Below, piece by piece: positions 1 through 8,225 of a stretch of DNA of 64,000 nt (positions are counted from its first letter, which is position 1; every line of letters begins with the position of its first letter). Location: contig NZ_SMDC01000005.1 of the NCBI RefSeq assembly GCF_004343155.1, positions 1-64,000 on the forward strand, read 5' to 3'. A program made the position numbers and the translations under genes. The stretch is from Marichromatium gracile (GTDB taxonomy: Bacteria > Pseudomonadota > Gammaproteobacteria > Chromatiales > Chromatiaceae). The notes under the pieces were generated by a model. That model did not search any database. It saw nothing but the letters and a program-made list of their open reading frames with translations, and was not told where the DNA came from.

Positions 1-95
1 CCAGCCTCCAGCCTCCAGCCTCCAGCCTCCAGCCTCCAGCCTCCAGCCTCCAGCCTCCAGCCTCCAGCCTCCAGCCTCCAGCCTCCAGCCTCCAG
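1..95. repeat. Heptamer tandem repeat (CCAGCCT)n, about 13.6 copies
   Basis: Perfect head-to-tail copies of CCAGCCT run from the window edge to base 95, so the true array may extend further upstream. The period of 7 is not a multiple of 3 and no gene reads across it. It ends 2 bases before the -24 element of the flgB promoter, so its copy number would set the distance from that promoter to anything bound upstream. A similar heptamer array lies upstream of mutL. Confidence 0.97.
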
Positions 96-97
96 GT

Positions 98-112
98 TGG
101 CCTGATGTTTGC
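98..112 (+). promoter_or_regulatory. Sigma-54 (-24/-12) promoter of the flgB operon
   Basis: TGGC at 98-101 and TTGC at 109-112 are separated by 7 bases, the exact spacing of RpoN promoters (GG at -24, GC at -12), and T follows the TTGC. The predicted transcription start is near base 124, 27 bases before the flgB ATG. In polar flagellar systems such as Pseudomonas and Vibrio the hook-basal-body operon is a sigma-54 class driven by an FleR/FlrC-type activator, which fits. The activator site is not identifiable, and the heptamer array occupies the place where it would normally lie. Confidence 0.72.
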
Positions 113-150
113 TTTGTCTTTGGCAAGTCAATGCCACAGGCGTGTTCCAC

Positions 151-555
151 ATGAGTCTTTCACTCGACAAGGCACTGGGGATCCAGCCCGCGGCGGTACG
201 GGTGCGGGCACAGCGTCTGGAGCTGCTGGCCTCGAACCTCGCCAACGCGGACACCCCGAACTACAAGGCACAGGACATCGATTTCAGGTCTGCGCTCGCC
301 ACCCAGGTCGAGCGTGACGATCTGTTGCCACTGGAGCAGACCCGGCAGGGCCATCTGCCGCTGCCGCGCGCGGATCTGGACTCGGCGATGGCGCCGCTCT
401 ATCGCATCCCGTCGCAGCCGTCGCTCGATGGCAACACCGTCGACCCGCAGTTCGAGCGCGCCGCCTTCGCCGAGAACGCCATGCAGTTCCAGAGCAGCCT
501 CGAGTTCCTCAATCGTCGGGTTTCCGGCATCCGCTCCGCACTACGCAAGGAGTAA
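151..555 (+). CDS. flgB: Flagellar basal-body rod protein FlgB
   Basis: FlgB is one of the proximal rod subunits that cross the periplasm between the MS ring and the hook. The 134-residue product has the expected length. It carries the rod-protein N-terminal signature (LASNLANADTPNYKAQDIDF) and the helical C-terminus ending near FLNRRVSGIRSAL. The ATG at 151 is preferred because family members begin a few residues before the conserved helix; an in-frame ATG at 109 would overlap the -12 promoter element. There is no signal peptide, consistent with export by the flagellar type III apparatus. It is the first gene of flgBCDEFGHIJ, 3 bases from flgC. Confidence 0.96.
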   Translation: MSLSLDKALGIQPAAVRVRAQRLELLASNLANADTPNYKAQDIDFRSALATQVERDDLLPLEQTRQGHLPLPRADLDSAMAPLYRIPSQPSLDGNTVDPQFERAAFAENAMQFQSSLEFLNRRVSGIRSALRKE

Positions 556-558
556 GGC

Positions 559-978
559 ATGAGCACCCTATTCAGTGTCTTCAATACCTCGGCCTCGGCG
601 CTGACCGCGCAGTCGGTGCGACTGAATACCGTCGCTTCAAACCTGGCCAACGCCAATACCGCGGCGAGCTCGCCGGAGGAGACCTACAAGTCGAAGCAGG
701 TGCTGTTCCAGACCCTGCTCGATCGCAGCGACCCCACGGGCGCGGCCCGCCCGGTGCGGGTGGCCGATATCGTCGACTCTACCGCCGAGCCGATCCCGAC
801 CTTCGAGCCCAACCACCCGCAGGCCAATGAGGAGGGCTATGTGTTCCGCCCGGCGATCAGCGTCGTCGAGGAGATGGCCAACATGATGTCGGCCTCGCGC
901 AGCTACGAGGCCAACGTCGAGGTGATGAACACCTCGCGCCAGCTGTTGCAGCGCACCCTGCGCATCGGTCAGAGCTAG
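559..978 (+). CDS. flgC: Flagellar basal-body rod protein FlgC
   Basis: Proximal rod subunit, 139 residues, normal for FlgC. The N-terminus has the rod/hook family motif SNLANANTA near residues 31-39. The C-terminus has the conserved helix with SASRSYEANVEVMNT that packs against the N-terminal helix in the assembled rod. An AGGAG lies 6 to 10 bases before the ATG. It sits 3 bases after flgB and 10 bases before flgD, so the genes are surely cotranscribed. Confidence 0.97.
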   Translation: MSTLFSVFNTSASALTAQSVRLNTVASNLANANTAASSPEETYKSKQVLFQTLLDRSDPTGAARPVRVADIVDSTAEPIPTFEPNHPQANEEGYVFRPAISVVEEMANMMSASRSYEANVEVMNTSRQLLQRTLRIGQS

Positions 979-988
979 GAGCCTCGCC

Positions 989-1669
989 ATGAGTGAAATC
1001 AATACCGACGTGCTCACTGGGCTGGGGCTCAGCAGTTACGAGGGCACCAAGAAGGAACCGATCGACAACTCGCTCGGCCAGGAGGACTTCCTCAAGCTGA
1101 TGACCACCCAGCTGTCCAACCAGGACCCGCTCAACCCGATGGAGAACGGCGAGTTCATCGGCGAGCTGGCGCAGTTCTCCACCGTCACCGGCATCGAGGA
1201 GCTGACCGTCGCCTTCGAGTCGTTGGCGCAGTCGTTCAGCCAATGGCAGACCCTGCAGGGCGCGTCCCTGGTCGGTCGCGATGTACTGGTGCCGGTCGAG
1301 GACTTCGAGTTCCAGTCGGGGGAGACGGTGGCGGGAGCGATCAGTCTGCCGAGCTCCGGGACTGGCGTTACGGTCGACGTCTACAACGATGCGGGACAGG
1401 TGGTGCGCTCGATGGATCTCGGTACCCAGGCATCGGGCTTGCATGACTTCACCTGGGACGGCTTGACGAACGACGGAACGGAGGCGCCCAGCGGCACCTA
1501 CGAGTTCAAGTCCAGGGCGCTGCTCGGCGAGAGCACCGAGGCGCTCTACACCCTGGTCAGTGGCGAGGTCAGCAGCGTCGCCCTGGGCGGGGAGGACAGT
1601 GGCCTGGTGCTCCAGGTGCAGGGGCTCGGCAACGTCGACTTCAACAGTGTGTTCCGCATCGGCAGTTGA
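989..1669 (+). CDS. flgD: Flagellar hook capping (scaffold) protein FlgD
   Basis: FlgD caps the growing hook and guides FlgE insertion, then is lost when FlgK replaces it. The 226-residue protein has the conserved N-terminal region with LGQEDFLKLMTTQLSNQDPL at about residues 29-48 followed by PMENGEFIGELAQFSTVTGIE. After that come a Tudor-like segment (LVGRDVLVPVE) and the FlgD Ig-like domain (YNDAGQVVRSMDLG...HDFTWDG). The length is typical. It lies directly between flgC and flgE, the canonical position. Confidence 0.96.
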   Translation: MSEINTDVLTGLGLSSYEGTKKEPIDNSLGQEDFLKLMTTQLSNQDPLNPMENGEFIGELAQFSTVTGIEELTVAFESLAQSFSQWQTLQGASLVGRDVLVPVEDFEFQSGETVAGAISLPSSGTGVTVDVYNDAGQVVRSMDLGTQASGLHDFTWDGLTNDGTEAPSGTYEFKSRALLGESTEALYTLVSGEVSSVALGGEDSGLVLQVQGLGNVDFNSVFRIGS

Positions 1670-1745
1670 CGCGCGCATGGATGCGGCGCGCCGGTAGACC
1701 CTGGGACGTCATCGCAGATATCAGCTCTAGTTCAGGAGACGCATC

Positions 1746-3605
1746 ATGCCTTTTCGCATCGGACTCAGTGGTCTGAACGCCGCCTCGGCCGACCTCGAGG
1801 TCACGGGTAACAACATCGCCAACGCCGGCACCGTCGGCTTCAAGGAGTCGCGCGCCGAGTTCGCCGACGTCTTCGCCAACTCCTACGGCGACATCACCAA
1901 GACCGCCATCGGCTCGGGCGTGCGTCTGGAGGCGGTGACCCAGCAGTTCAGCCAGGGCAACATCGATTTCACCGACAACGCGCTCGATCTCGCGATCAAC
2001 GGTGAGGGATTCTTCGTGCTCAACGACAACGGCGAGCAGCTCTACACCCGCGCCGGGGCCTTCCAGGTCAACCGCGACGGCTTCGTCGTCAACAGCGCCG
2101 GCCAGCGTCTGCAGGTGTTCCCGCCGGTCGAGAAGAACAGCCCCGACCCCGGTTTCAGCACCGGTCAGTTGAGCGACCTCCAGCTCGACTTCGGTGACAA
2201 TCCGCCGCGTCCGACCTCGGAGATCGACATGTCGATCAACCTCAGCTCGGAGGCCGAGCAGATCGTCGACGAGGAGGCGGGGGTGATCAATGTGACGGCC
2301 GATCCCGCCAACACCGGCGCGGTGACCGAGTCGCGGGTCTATGTGGTCGATTCGAGCAACCCGAACTATCTCAACCCGTTCACCCTCACCTACGACGCGA
2401 CCAACGATGAGTACACCTATGATGACGGGACCGGTACCCAGGTCCCGGTCGCGGCGGAGAATGTCGTGGTCAGTGGCGACAAGACCACGATCACCGTCAA
2501 TGGCTGGGCGATGGAGCTGTACGGCACACCCGCCGATGGCGATCAGTTCTCGACCGCGCCCGAGGCGACGGCCACCGTGGGGAGCGCCAACACCAGCGCG
2601 GTGACCGTGAGCGGTCTGGCGGTACTCGACTCCTCGGACCCCGATATCCTCGATCCGGCGACCCTGGTCTATCAGGGGGCGAACGCGGCTGGTGACGAGC
2701 AGTATCTGCTCAACGGCAAGCTGGTGCTGGCCACGGTGAGCGGTGGCCAGCACGTCATCTCCGAGAACGGCTGGGAGCTGACGCTGTCTGCCCAACCCGA
2801 TGTCGGCGACGAGTTCAGCGTGGCCTTCGAGCCCGGGGCCCCGGTGAAGTTCGACCAGACCGATCCGGAGACCTATCAGTACTCCACCGCGCTGACCCTC
2901 TATGACTCGCTCGGCGCGCCGCGCACCGCGACCATGTACTTCGTCAAGACGGAGAACACCCTGGAGTGGGAGGCCTATGTCGATCTCTCCGGGTCGAACC
3001 TGTCGCCGCCGCAGCCGCAAGGCCCGGTGAAGCTCACCTTCGACTCCAACGGCGTGATGACCAGTCCGACCACGGCGACCGACTTCACCTTCGATCTCGC
3101 CAACTACGACCCGGTCAATGGCGGTCTGCTCGGTGAGATCGACCCGGTCACGGGCGAGGCCACCGGGGTGGTCTCGATCGACTTCTCCGACATCACCCAG
3201 TTCGGCCCCGACTACTCGGTCGACGATCTCAACCAGGACGGCTTCACCACCGGGCGTCTGGTCGGTTTCGACGTCGACCAATCGGGTGTGGTGTTCGCCC
3301 GCTACACCAATGGTCAGGCGGCGGCGCTGGGACAGGTGGCGCTGGCCAACTTCACCAACCCGCAGGGCCTGCTGCAGCTCGGTGACAACAACTGGGCGGA
3401 GTCCTATGCCGCCGGCGACGTGGTCTACGGCGAGGCCGGCACCAGCAGTCTGGGGCTGGTGCAGTCGGGCGGGCTCGAGGCCTCCAACGTCGATCTCGCC
3501 GAGGAGCTGGTCAACCTGATCATCGCGCAGCGCAACTATCAGGCCAACGCGCAGACCATCTCCACGGCCGACGCCATCACCCAGACCATCATCAACATCC
3601 GCTGA
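1746..3605 (+). CDS. flgE: Flagellar hook protein FlgE, enlarged
   Basis: FlgE polymerises into the hook universal joint. At 619 residues it is much longer than enterobacterial FlgE (about 400). The N-terminus (SGLNAASADLEVTGNNIANA) and C-terminus (ASNVDLAEELVNLIIAQRNY) are canonical. Residues about 190-271 and 284-360 are two copies of an extra module containing a D-P-[NDIL]-L-[ND]-P segment and ending NGW-x-[ML]-x-L-x-G/A-x-P-x-x-GD-x-F. The same module recurs four times in FlgK. These insertions lie between the conserved core parts and so probably form surface domains of the hook. An AGGAG box 7 bases upstream supports the ATG. Confidence 0.97.
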   Translation: MPFRIGLSGLNAASADLEVTGNNIANAGTVGFKESRAEFADVFANSYGDITKTAIGSGVRLEAVTQQFSQGNIDFTDNALDLAINGEGFFVLNDNGEQLYTRAGAFQVNRDGFVVNSAGQRLQVFPPVEKNSPDPGFSTGQLSDLQLDFGDNPPRPTSEIDMSINLSSEAEQIVDEEAGVINVTADPANTGAVTESRVYVVDSSNPNYLNPFTLTYDATNDEYTYDDGTGTQVPVAAENVVVSGDKTTITVNGWAMELYGTPADGDQFSTAPEATATVGSANTSAVTVSGLAVLDSSDPDILDPATLVYQGANAAGDEQYLLNGKLVLATVSGGQHVISENGWELTLSAQPDVGDEFSVAFEPGAPVKFDQTDPETYQYSTALTLYDSLGAPRTATMYFVKTENTLEWEAYVDLSGSNLSPPQPQGPVKLTFDSNGVMTSPTTATDFTFDLANYDPVNGGLLGEIDPVTGEATGVVSIDFSDITQFGPDYSVDDLNQDGFTTGRLVGFDVDQSGVVFARYTNGQAAALGQVALANFTNPQGLLQLGDNNWAESYAAGDVVYGEAGTSSLGLVQSGGLEASNVDLAEELVNLIIAQRNYQANAQTISTADAITQTIINIR

Positions 3606-3628
3606 GTCGCGGATCACGGGGCTGAGTC

Positions 3629-4369
3629 ATGGATCGTTTTCTGTACATCGCGATGTCCGGGGCCAAGGAGAATCTCTACGCCCAGAGCATCAACAACCAC
3701 AACCTGGCCAACGCCGACACCCACGGCTTCCGCCAGGCGCTGGCAGACGCCTACACCGCGCCGGTACGCGGGCCGGTGTATCCGTCGCGCGACTATGTAC
3801 AGGTCGGCAACGAGGCCATCGACTTCACCCCGGGGCCGCTGCAGAGCACCGGGCGCGATCTCGATGTCGCCGTCCGCGGCGAGGGCTTCATCGCCGTGCA
3901 GGCCGCCGACGGGGGCGAGGCCTATACCCGCGCCGGCAACCTGCACGTCGACAGCGTCGGTATCCTGCGTACCGAGCGCGGGTTGCCGGTGCTCGGTGAC
4001 GGCGGGCCGATCGCGGTGCCACCCTTCGAGTCGATCCTGATCGGCACCGACGGCACCATCACCGTGCGCCCGCAGGGCGCCGCCCCGAACACCCTGGCCG
4101 CGGTCGAGCGCATCCGCCTGGTCAAGCCCGATACCGACAACCTGATGCGGACCGACGATGGCCTGATTCGTGCAAAGGATGGTCAACCGGTGCCGCCGGA
4201 TGCCGGTGTCCAGGTGGTCACCGGGATGCTCGAGGGCAGCAACGTCAATACTGTGGCGGCCCTCACCCGGCTGATGGAGCTTTCCCGGCACTTCGAGATG
4301 CAGGTCAAGATGATGGATACCGCAGACAGTCTCGAACAGACCAGCAATCAGTTGCTGGGGATCAGTTAA
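3629..4369 (+). CDS. flgF: Flagellar basal-body rod protein FlgF
   Basis: Distal rod subunit, 246 residues, the usual size. It opens with the rod-family helix (MDRFLYIAMSGAKENLYAQS) and the NNHNLANADTHGFR motif at about 22-35. It has the beta-rich hook-like core (GEGFIAVQAADGGEAYTRAG) and ends with SNVNTVAALTRLMELSRHFEMQ, the conserved C-terminal helix. It starts 23 bases after flgE and precedes flgG, the standard order. Confidence 0.96.
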   Translation: MDRFLYIAMSGAKENLYAQSINNHNLANADTHGFRQALADAYTAPVRGPVYPSRDYVQVGNEAIDFTPGPLQSTGRDLDVAVRGEGFIAVQAADGGEAYTRAGNLHVDSVGILRTERGLPVLGDGGPIAVPPFESILIGTDGTITVRPQGAAPNTLAAVERIRLVKPDTDNLMRTDDGLIRAKDGQPVPPDAGVQVVTGMLEGSNVNTVAALTRLMELSRHFEMQVKMMDTADSLEQTSNQLLGIS

Positions 4370-4399
4370 CCGCGTTCGCGCCAGTACAGGAGTCGCACC

Positions 4400-5191
4400 A
4401 TGAATCGTGCCCTCTGGGTCGCCAAGACCGGACTCGACGCGCAGCAAACGCGTATGTCGGTCGTCTCCAACAATCTTGCCAACGTCAACACCACCGGCTT
4501 CAAGAAGGGGCGGGCGGTGTTCGAGGACCTGCTCTACCAGACCGTGCGCCAGCCCGGTGCCCAGGCCACCCAGGAGGCACAGCTGCCCTCGGGTCTGACC
4601 CTGGGGACCGGCGTGCGCACCGTGGCCACCGAGAAGCTGTTCAACCAGGGCAACCTGATCCAGACCGAGAACGCCCTCGACATGGCCATCGAGGGGCGGG
4701 GCTTCTTCCAGATCCTGCTGCCCAGCGGCGAGATCGGCTATACCCGCGACGGCTCCTTCCAGCTCAACGCCGACGGCGAGGTGGTGATGTCCAACGGCTA
4801 TCCGCTGCAGCCGGGGCTGGTGGTCCCCGAGGACACCCAGTCGCTGACCATCGGCAAGGACGGCACCGTCACCGCCCAGTTGCCCAACCAGCCCGAAGGG
4901 GTCCAGCTGGGGATTGTCCAGTTGGCCGACTTCATCAACCCCGCCGGGCTGCAGCCGATGGGCGAGAACCTGTTTCTCGAGACCGGGGCCTCGGGTGCGG
5001 CGCAGCAGTCCAATCCCGGGCTCAACGGCATCGGCACCGTGATCCAGGGTTCGCTCGAGAGCAGCAATGTCAACATCGCCGAGGAACTGGTCAACATGAT
5101 CGAGACCCAGCGCGCCTACGAGGTCAACTCCAAGGCCGTCTCCGCCGCCGATCAGATGCTGCAGTTCGTCAACAACAACCTGGCCCGCTGA
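4400..5191 (+). CDS. flgG: Flagellar distal rod protein FlgG
   Basis: Major distal rod subunit, 263 residues, very close to the family norm of about 260. The N-terminus has TGLDAQQTRMSVVSNNLANV, the core has AIEGRGFFQILLPSGEIGYT, and the C-terminal helix reads SSNVNIAEELVNMIETQRAY, nearly identical to FlgE and diagnostic of the family. AGGAG lies 8 bases before the ATG. It sits between flgF and the ring-protein genes. Confidence 0.97.
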   Translation: MNRALWVAKTGLDAQQTRMSVVSNNLANVNTTGFKKGRAVFEDLLYQTVRQPGAQATQEAQLPSGLTLGTGVRTVATEKLFNQGNLIQTENALDMAIEGRGFFQILLPSGEIGYTRDGSFQLNADGEVVMSNGYPLQPGLVVPEDTQSLTIGKDGTVTAQLPNQPEGVQLGIVQLADFINPAGLQPMGENLFLETGASGAAQQSNPGLNGIGTVIQGSLESSNVNIAEELVNMIETQRAYEVNSKAVSAADQMLQFVNNNLAR

Positions 5192-5211
5192 GGGCCGGGA
5201 CGAGGCACCGC

Positions 5212-5904
5212 ATGAACACCCGCCCACTGATGACATTGGCACTGATCTCCTCCGCACTCTCCGGGTGTGCCAGCCTCGATCCGCCGCGCCCCGGCGACTC
5301 GCCCGAGTACCAGACGGTGGCCCCGACCACGGCCGCTGCCAGCGCATTCAACACCGGCTCGATCTTCCAGCAGGGGCGTGCCAAGACCCTGTTCGAGGAC
5401 TACAAGGCGCGGCGGGTCGGCGATATCCTCACCGTCGAGCTCGCCGAGAGCACCAATGCCCAGAAGACCGCCGAGACCTCGACCTCCAAGGATTCCGGTT
5501 ACTCGATGGATCTCGGCAGCGTCAGCATCGCCGGTCGTCCGGTGACCGCCGGCGGTGCCTCGCTGTTCGCCGCCGAGTCGAACGCCGGACGCACCTTCGA
5601 CGGTGCCGGCGACTCCAAGCAGAGCAACCAGCTCACCGGCAGCATCACCGTGACCGTGGCCCAGGTGCTGCCCAACGGCAATCTGGTGGTGCAGGGCGAG
5701 AAGTGGCTGGGGATCAACCAGGGTCAGGAGTACGTCCGGCTGCGCGGCATCGTGCGCCCGGTCGATATCAGCGCCACCAATACGGTGCAGTCGACCCAGG
5801 TCGCCAATGCCCAGATCTACTACGGCGGCACCGGCGCGCTGGCCGACAGCAATGGCCCGGGATGGCTCACCCGGATCGCCAACAGCCCGCTGTTCCCCTT
5901 CTGA
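5212..5904 (+). CDS. flgH: Flagellar L-ring lipoprotein FlgH
   Basis: FlgH forms the outer-membrane L ring, the bushing around the distal rod. The 230-residue precursor has a lipoprotein signal with lipobox LSGC, making Cys19 the lipidated residue. The mature part has the conserved [20 protein letters not shown] and the C-terminal block [20 protein letters not shown] followed by a track of beta strands. It begins 20 bases after flgG and ends 22 bases before the flgI start used here. Confidence 0.96.
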   Translation: MNTRPLMTLALISSALSGCASLDPPRPGDSPEYQTVAPTTAAASAFNTGSIFQQGRAKTLFEDYKARRVGDILTVELAESTNAQKTAETSTSKDSGYSMDLGSVSIAGRPVTAGGASLFAAESNAGRTFDGAGDSKQSNQLTGSITVTVAQVLPNGNLVVQGEKWLGINQGQEYVRLRGIVRPVDISATNTVQSTQVANAQIYYGGTGALADSNGPGWLTRIANSPLFPF

Positions 5905-5926
5905 TGGCGCGGGCAAGAGGTTCGAC

Positions 5927-7069
5927 ATGAACGATCGCAGTCTCGCCCTTGTGTTTTCGCTGCTGCTCGGTGTGTTCGCGCCGTTTGCACTGGCGGGCAA
6001 CACCTATGCACCGGATGATGCCCGGGTGGCGCGGGTCAAGGATCTCGCCACCATCTCCGGGGTGCGCGACAACCAGCTGCTCGGCTATGGCCTGGTGGTC
6101 GGGCTCGACGGCACCGGCGACCAGACCACCCAGACCCCCTTCACCATCCAGACCATGAAGAACATGCTCGGCCAGCTCGGCATCACCGTGCCGGCCGACG
6201 TCAATCCCCAGCTCAAGAACGTCGCCGCGGTGATGGTGACCGCCGATCTTCAACCCTTCGCCAAGCCGGGGCAGCGCATCGACATCACCGTCTCGTCGAT
6301 GGGTAATGCCAAGAGCCTGCGTGGTGGCACCTTGCTGATGACCCCGCTCAAGGGCGCCGATGGCGAGATCTATGCCATCGCTCAGGGCAACCTGATCGTC
6401 GGCGGTTTCGGCGTCGAGGGCGCCGACGGCAGCCGGGTCACCGTCAATGTCCCGAGCGTCGGACGTATCCCCCGGGGGGCGACGGTCGAGCGCGAGGTGC
6501 CGAGCGCCTTCGCCCAGGGCGGGCTGATGGTGATGAACCTGCACCGTCCCGACTTCACCACCGCCAGCCGCCTCGCCGAGGCGGTCAATCGCACCTTCGG
6601 CAACGACGTCGCCCAGCCGATGGACGCCTCTTCGGTACAGATCCATGCCCCGATCGACCCGGGTCGCCGGGTCGACTTCGTCGCCACCCTGGAGAACCTG
6701 GAGGTGGAGACCGGGGAGCCGGCCGCCCGGGTGGTGATCAACTCACGTACCGGCACCGTGGTCATCGGCTCCGGGGTACAGGTCTATCCGGCCGCCGTCT
6801 CGCACGGCAGCCTCACCGTGACCATCAGCGAGGACGCCCTGGTCTCGCAGCCGCAGCCGCTCGGCGGCGGTCAGACCGCGGTGGTGCCCGATACCGGCAT
6901 CGACGTGACCGAGGAGAACAACCGCATGTTCCTGTTCGCCCCGGGGACCTCGCTCGACGAGATCGTGCGCGCGGTCAACAACGTCGGCGCCGCGCCCGGC
7001 GATCTGGTGTCGATCCTCGAGGCGCTGCGCGAGGCCGGCGCGCTGCGCGCCGAGCTGGTGGTGATCTAG
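5927..7069 (+). CDS. flgI: Flagellar P-ring protein FlgI
   Basis: FlgI forms the periplasmic P ring. The ATG at 5927 gives 380 residues with a Sec signal peptide cleaved after ALA at residue 23. An upstream in-frame start at 5807 lies inside flgH and would destroy the signal, so it was rejected. Conserved blocks include [33 protein letters not shown], and the C-terminal [26 protein letters not shown] lies 6-11 bases upstream. flgJ follows after 2 bases. Confidence 0.96.
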   Translation: MNDRSLALVFSLLLGVFAPFALAGNTYAPDDARVARVKDLATISGVRDNQLLGYGLVVGLDGTGDQTTQTPFTIQTMKNMLGQLGITVPADVNPQLKNVAAVMVTADLQPFAKPGQRIDITVSSMGNAKSLRGGTLLMTPLKGADGEIYAIAQGNLIVGGFGVEGADGSRVTVNVPSVGRIPRGATVEREVPSAFAQGGLMVMNLHRPDFTTASRLAEAVNRTFGNDVAQPMDASSVQIHAPIDPGRRVDFVATLENLEVETGEPAARVVINSRTGTVVIGSGVQVYPAAVSHGSLTVTISEDALVSQPQPLGGGQTAVVPDTGIDVTEENNRMFLFAPGTSLDEIVRAVNNVGAAPGDLVSILEALREAGALRAELVVI

Positions 7070-7071
7070 TC

Positions 7072-8127
7072 ATGCTGCCGCTCGACTCCACCTCCGCACT
7101 CACCGCCCGGGCGGGACTCGGCAACCGTCTGGCCGCCGATCCGGCGAGCCTGAAGTCGCTCGGTGCCGTGGTGCGGCGTAACGATGCCGCCGCGCTCGAT
7201 ACCGCCGCGCGCGCCTTCGAGTCGTTGCTGGTCGGGCAGATGCTCAAGCAGATGCGCACCGCCTCGCTCGGCGAGGGCATCCTCGACTCGCAGCACAGCC
7301 GCATGTACCAGGAGATGCACGATCAGCAGATCGCGGCGAACCTGAGCGATGGGCGGGGGTTGGGCATCCGTCAGGCGCTGCTGCGCCAGCTCTCGCCGTC
7401 CGGGCCGGCGGTGAGCGCCGAGAGCGGCGCCGAGCGCACCCTCGCCGTCCCCGAACGCACCCCCTGGTTGCGGCGGCTGCATCCGGCGGAGAGCTCGACG
7501 GACGCGGCACCGACCGCCCGGAGCGAGGAGGCCGCGTCGGGTGCGACCTCGACGGGCATCGCCCGCGCCGGGGAGGGGCGCTGGCCGCCGCGCAACCCGC
7601 AGGAGTTCCTCGACTATCTCGCCCCGCACGCCGAGCAGGCTGCCGCGCGACTGGGTGTCGATCCACATGTGCTGCTCGCACAGTCGGCGCTGGAGACCGG
7701 CTGGGGGAAGCACGTGCCGCGTCATGCCGATGGCAGCAGCAGCTTCAACCTCTTCGGCATCAAGGCCAATCGCGCCTGGCAGGGCGAGCGCGTCTCGGTC
7801 GGCACGCTCGAGTATCGTGACGGCGTGGCCCGGCGCGAGCAGGCGCGCTTTCGTGCCTACCCGAGTCCCGCCGGTTCATTCGAGGACTATGTCGATTTCC
7901 TCCAGCGCAATCCTCGTTATGGTGATGCGCTGGCCCATGCCGACTCGCCGCGCGATTTCGTGCGTGGGTTGCAGCGCGCCGGCTATGCCACCGATCCGCG
8001 CTATGCTGAGAAGATCCTCGGCATCCATGCCAAGCTGCGACGGATGAGCGCCGAACAGGCCACGGAAGCGCCTGCCGCGCCTCAAGTTTCCACGGCGCCG
8101 GCCGATAAGACTCGAGTGCGAGGGTAG
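7072..8127 (+). CDS. flgJ: Flagellar rod-cap / peptidoglycan hydrolase FlgJ
   Basis: FlgJ is bifunctional. An N-terminal rod-capping domain (about residues 35-105, with AFESLLVGQMLKQMRTASLG and MYQEMHDQQIA) promotes rod assembly. A C-terminal glucosaminidase domain (about 165-330) opens the cell wall. The likely catalytic Glu lies in LLAQSALETGWGKH, and the domain also shows FNLFGIKA and YGDAL. At 351 residues it is longer than the E. coli protein because of an Ala/Glu-rich linker (about 110-165) and a low-complexity tail. It is the last gene of the flgB operon before a 98-bp gap. Confidence 0.96.
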   Translation: MLPLDSTSALTARAGLGNRLAADPASLKSLGAVVRRNDAAALDTAARAFESLLVGQMLKQMRTASLGEGILDSQHSRMYQEMHDQQIAANLSDGRGLGIRQALLRQLSPSGPAVSAESGAERTLAVPERTPWLRRLHPAESSTDAAPTARSEEAASGATSTGIARAGEGRWPPRNPQEFLDYLAPHAEQAAARLGVDPHVLLAQSALETGWGKHVPRHADGSSSFNLFGIKANRAWQGERVSVGTLEYRDGVARREQARFRAYPSPAGSFEDYVDFLQRNPRYGDALAHADSPRDFVRGLQRAGYATDPRYAEKILGIHAKLRRMSAEQATEAPAAPQVSTAPADKTRVRG

Positions 8128-8225
8128 ATGATGCGGGGTGTTCAGCAACAGGGTCCAGTGGAGTGGTCGATCGTGGTTGACGGCGGCCAGGCATCCATCA
8201 ACCGGCAGATCCACGGGAGACGGGT

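Noticed and set aside
109-150. Longer FlgB from an ATG at 109
   Set aside because: It overlaps the predicted -12 element and adds residues absent from FlgB proteins.
8128-8225. A sigma-54 promoter before flgK
   Set aside because: No TGGC-N7-TTGC arrangement was found in the 98-bp gap.
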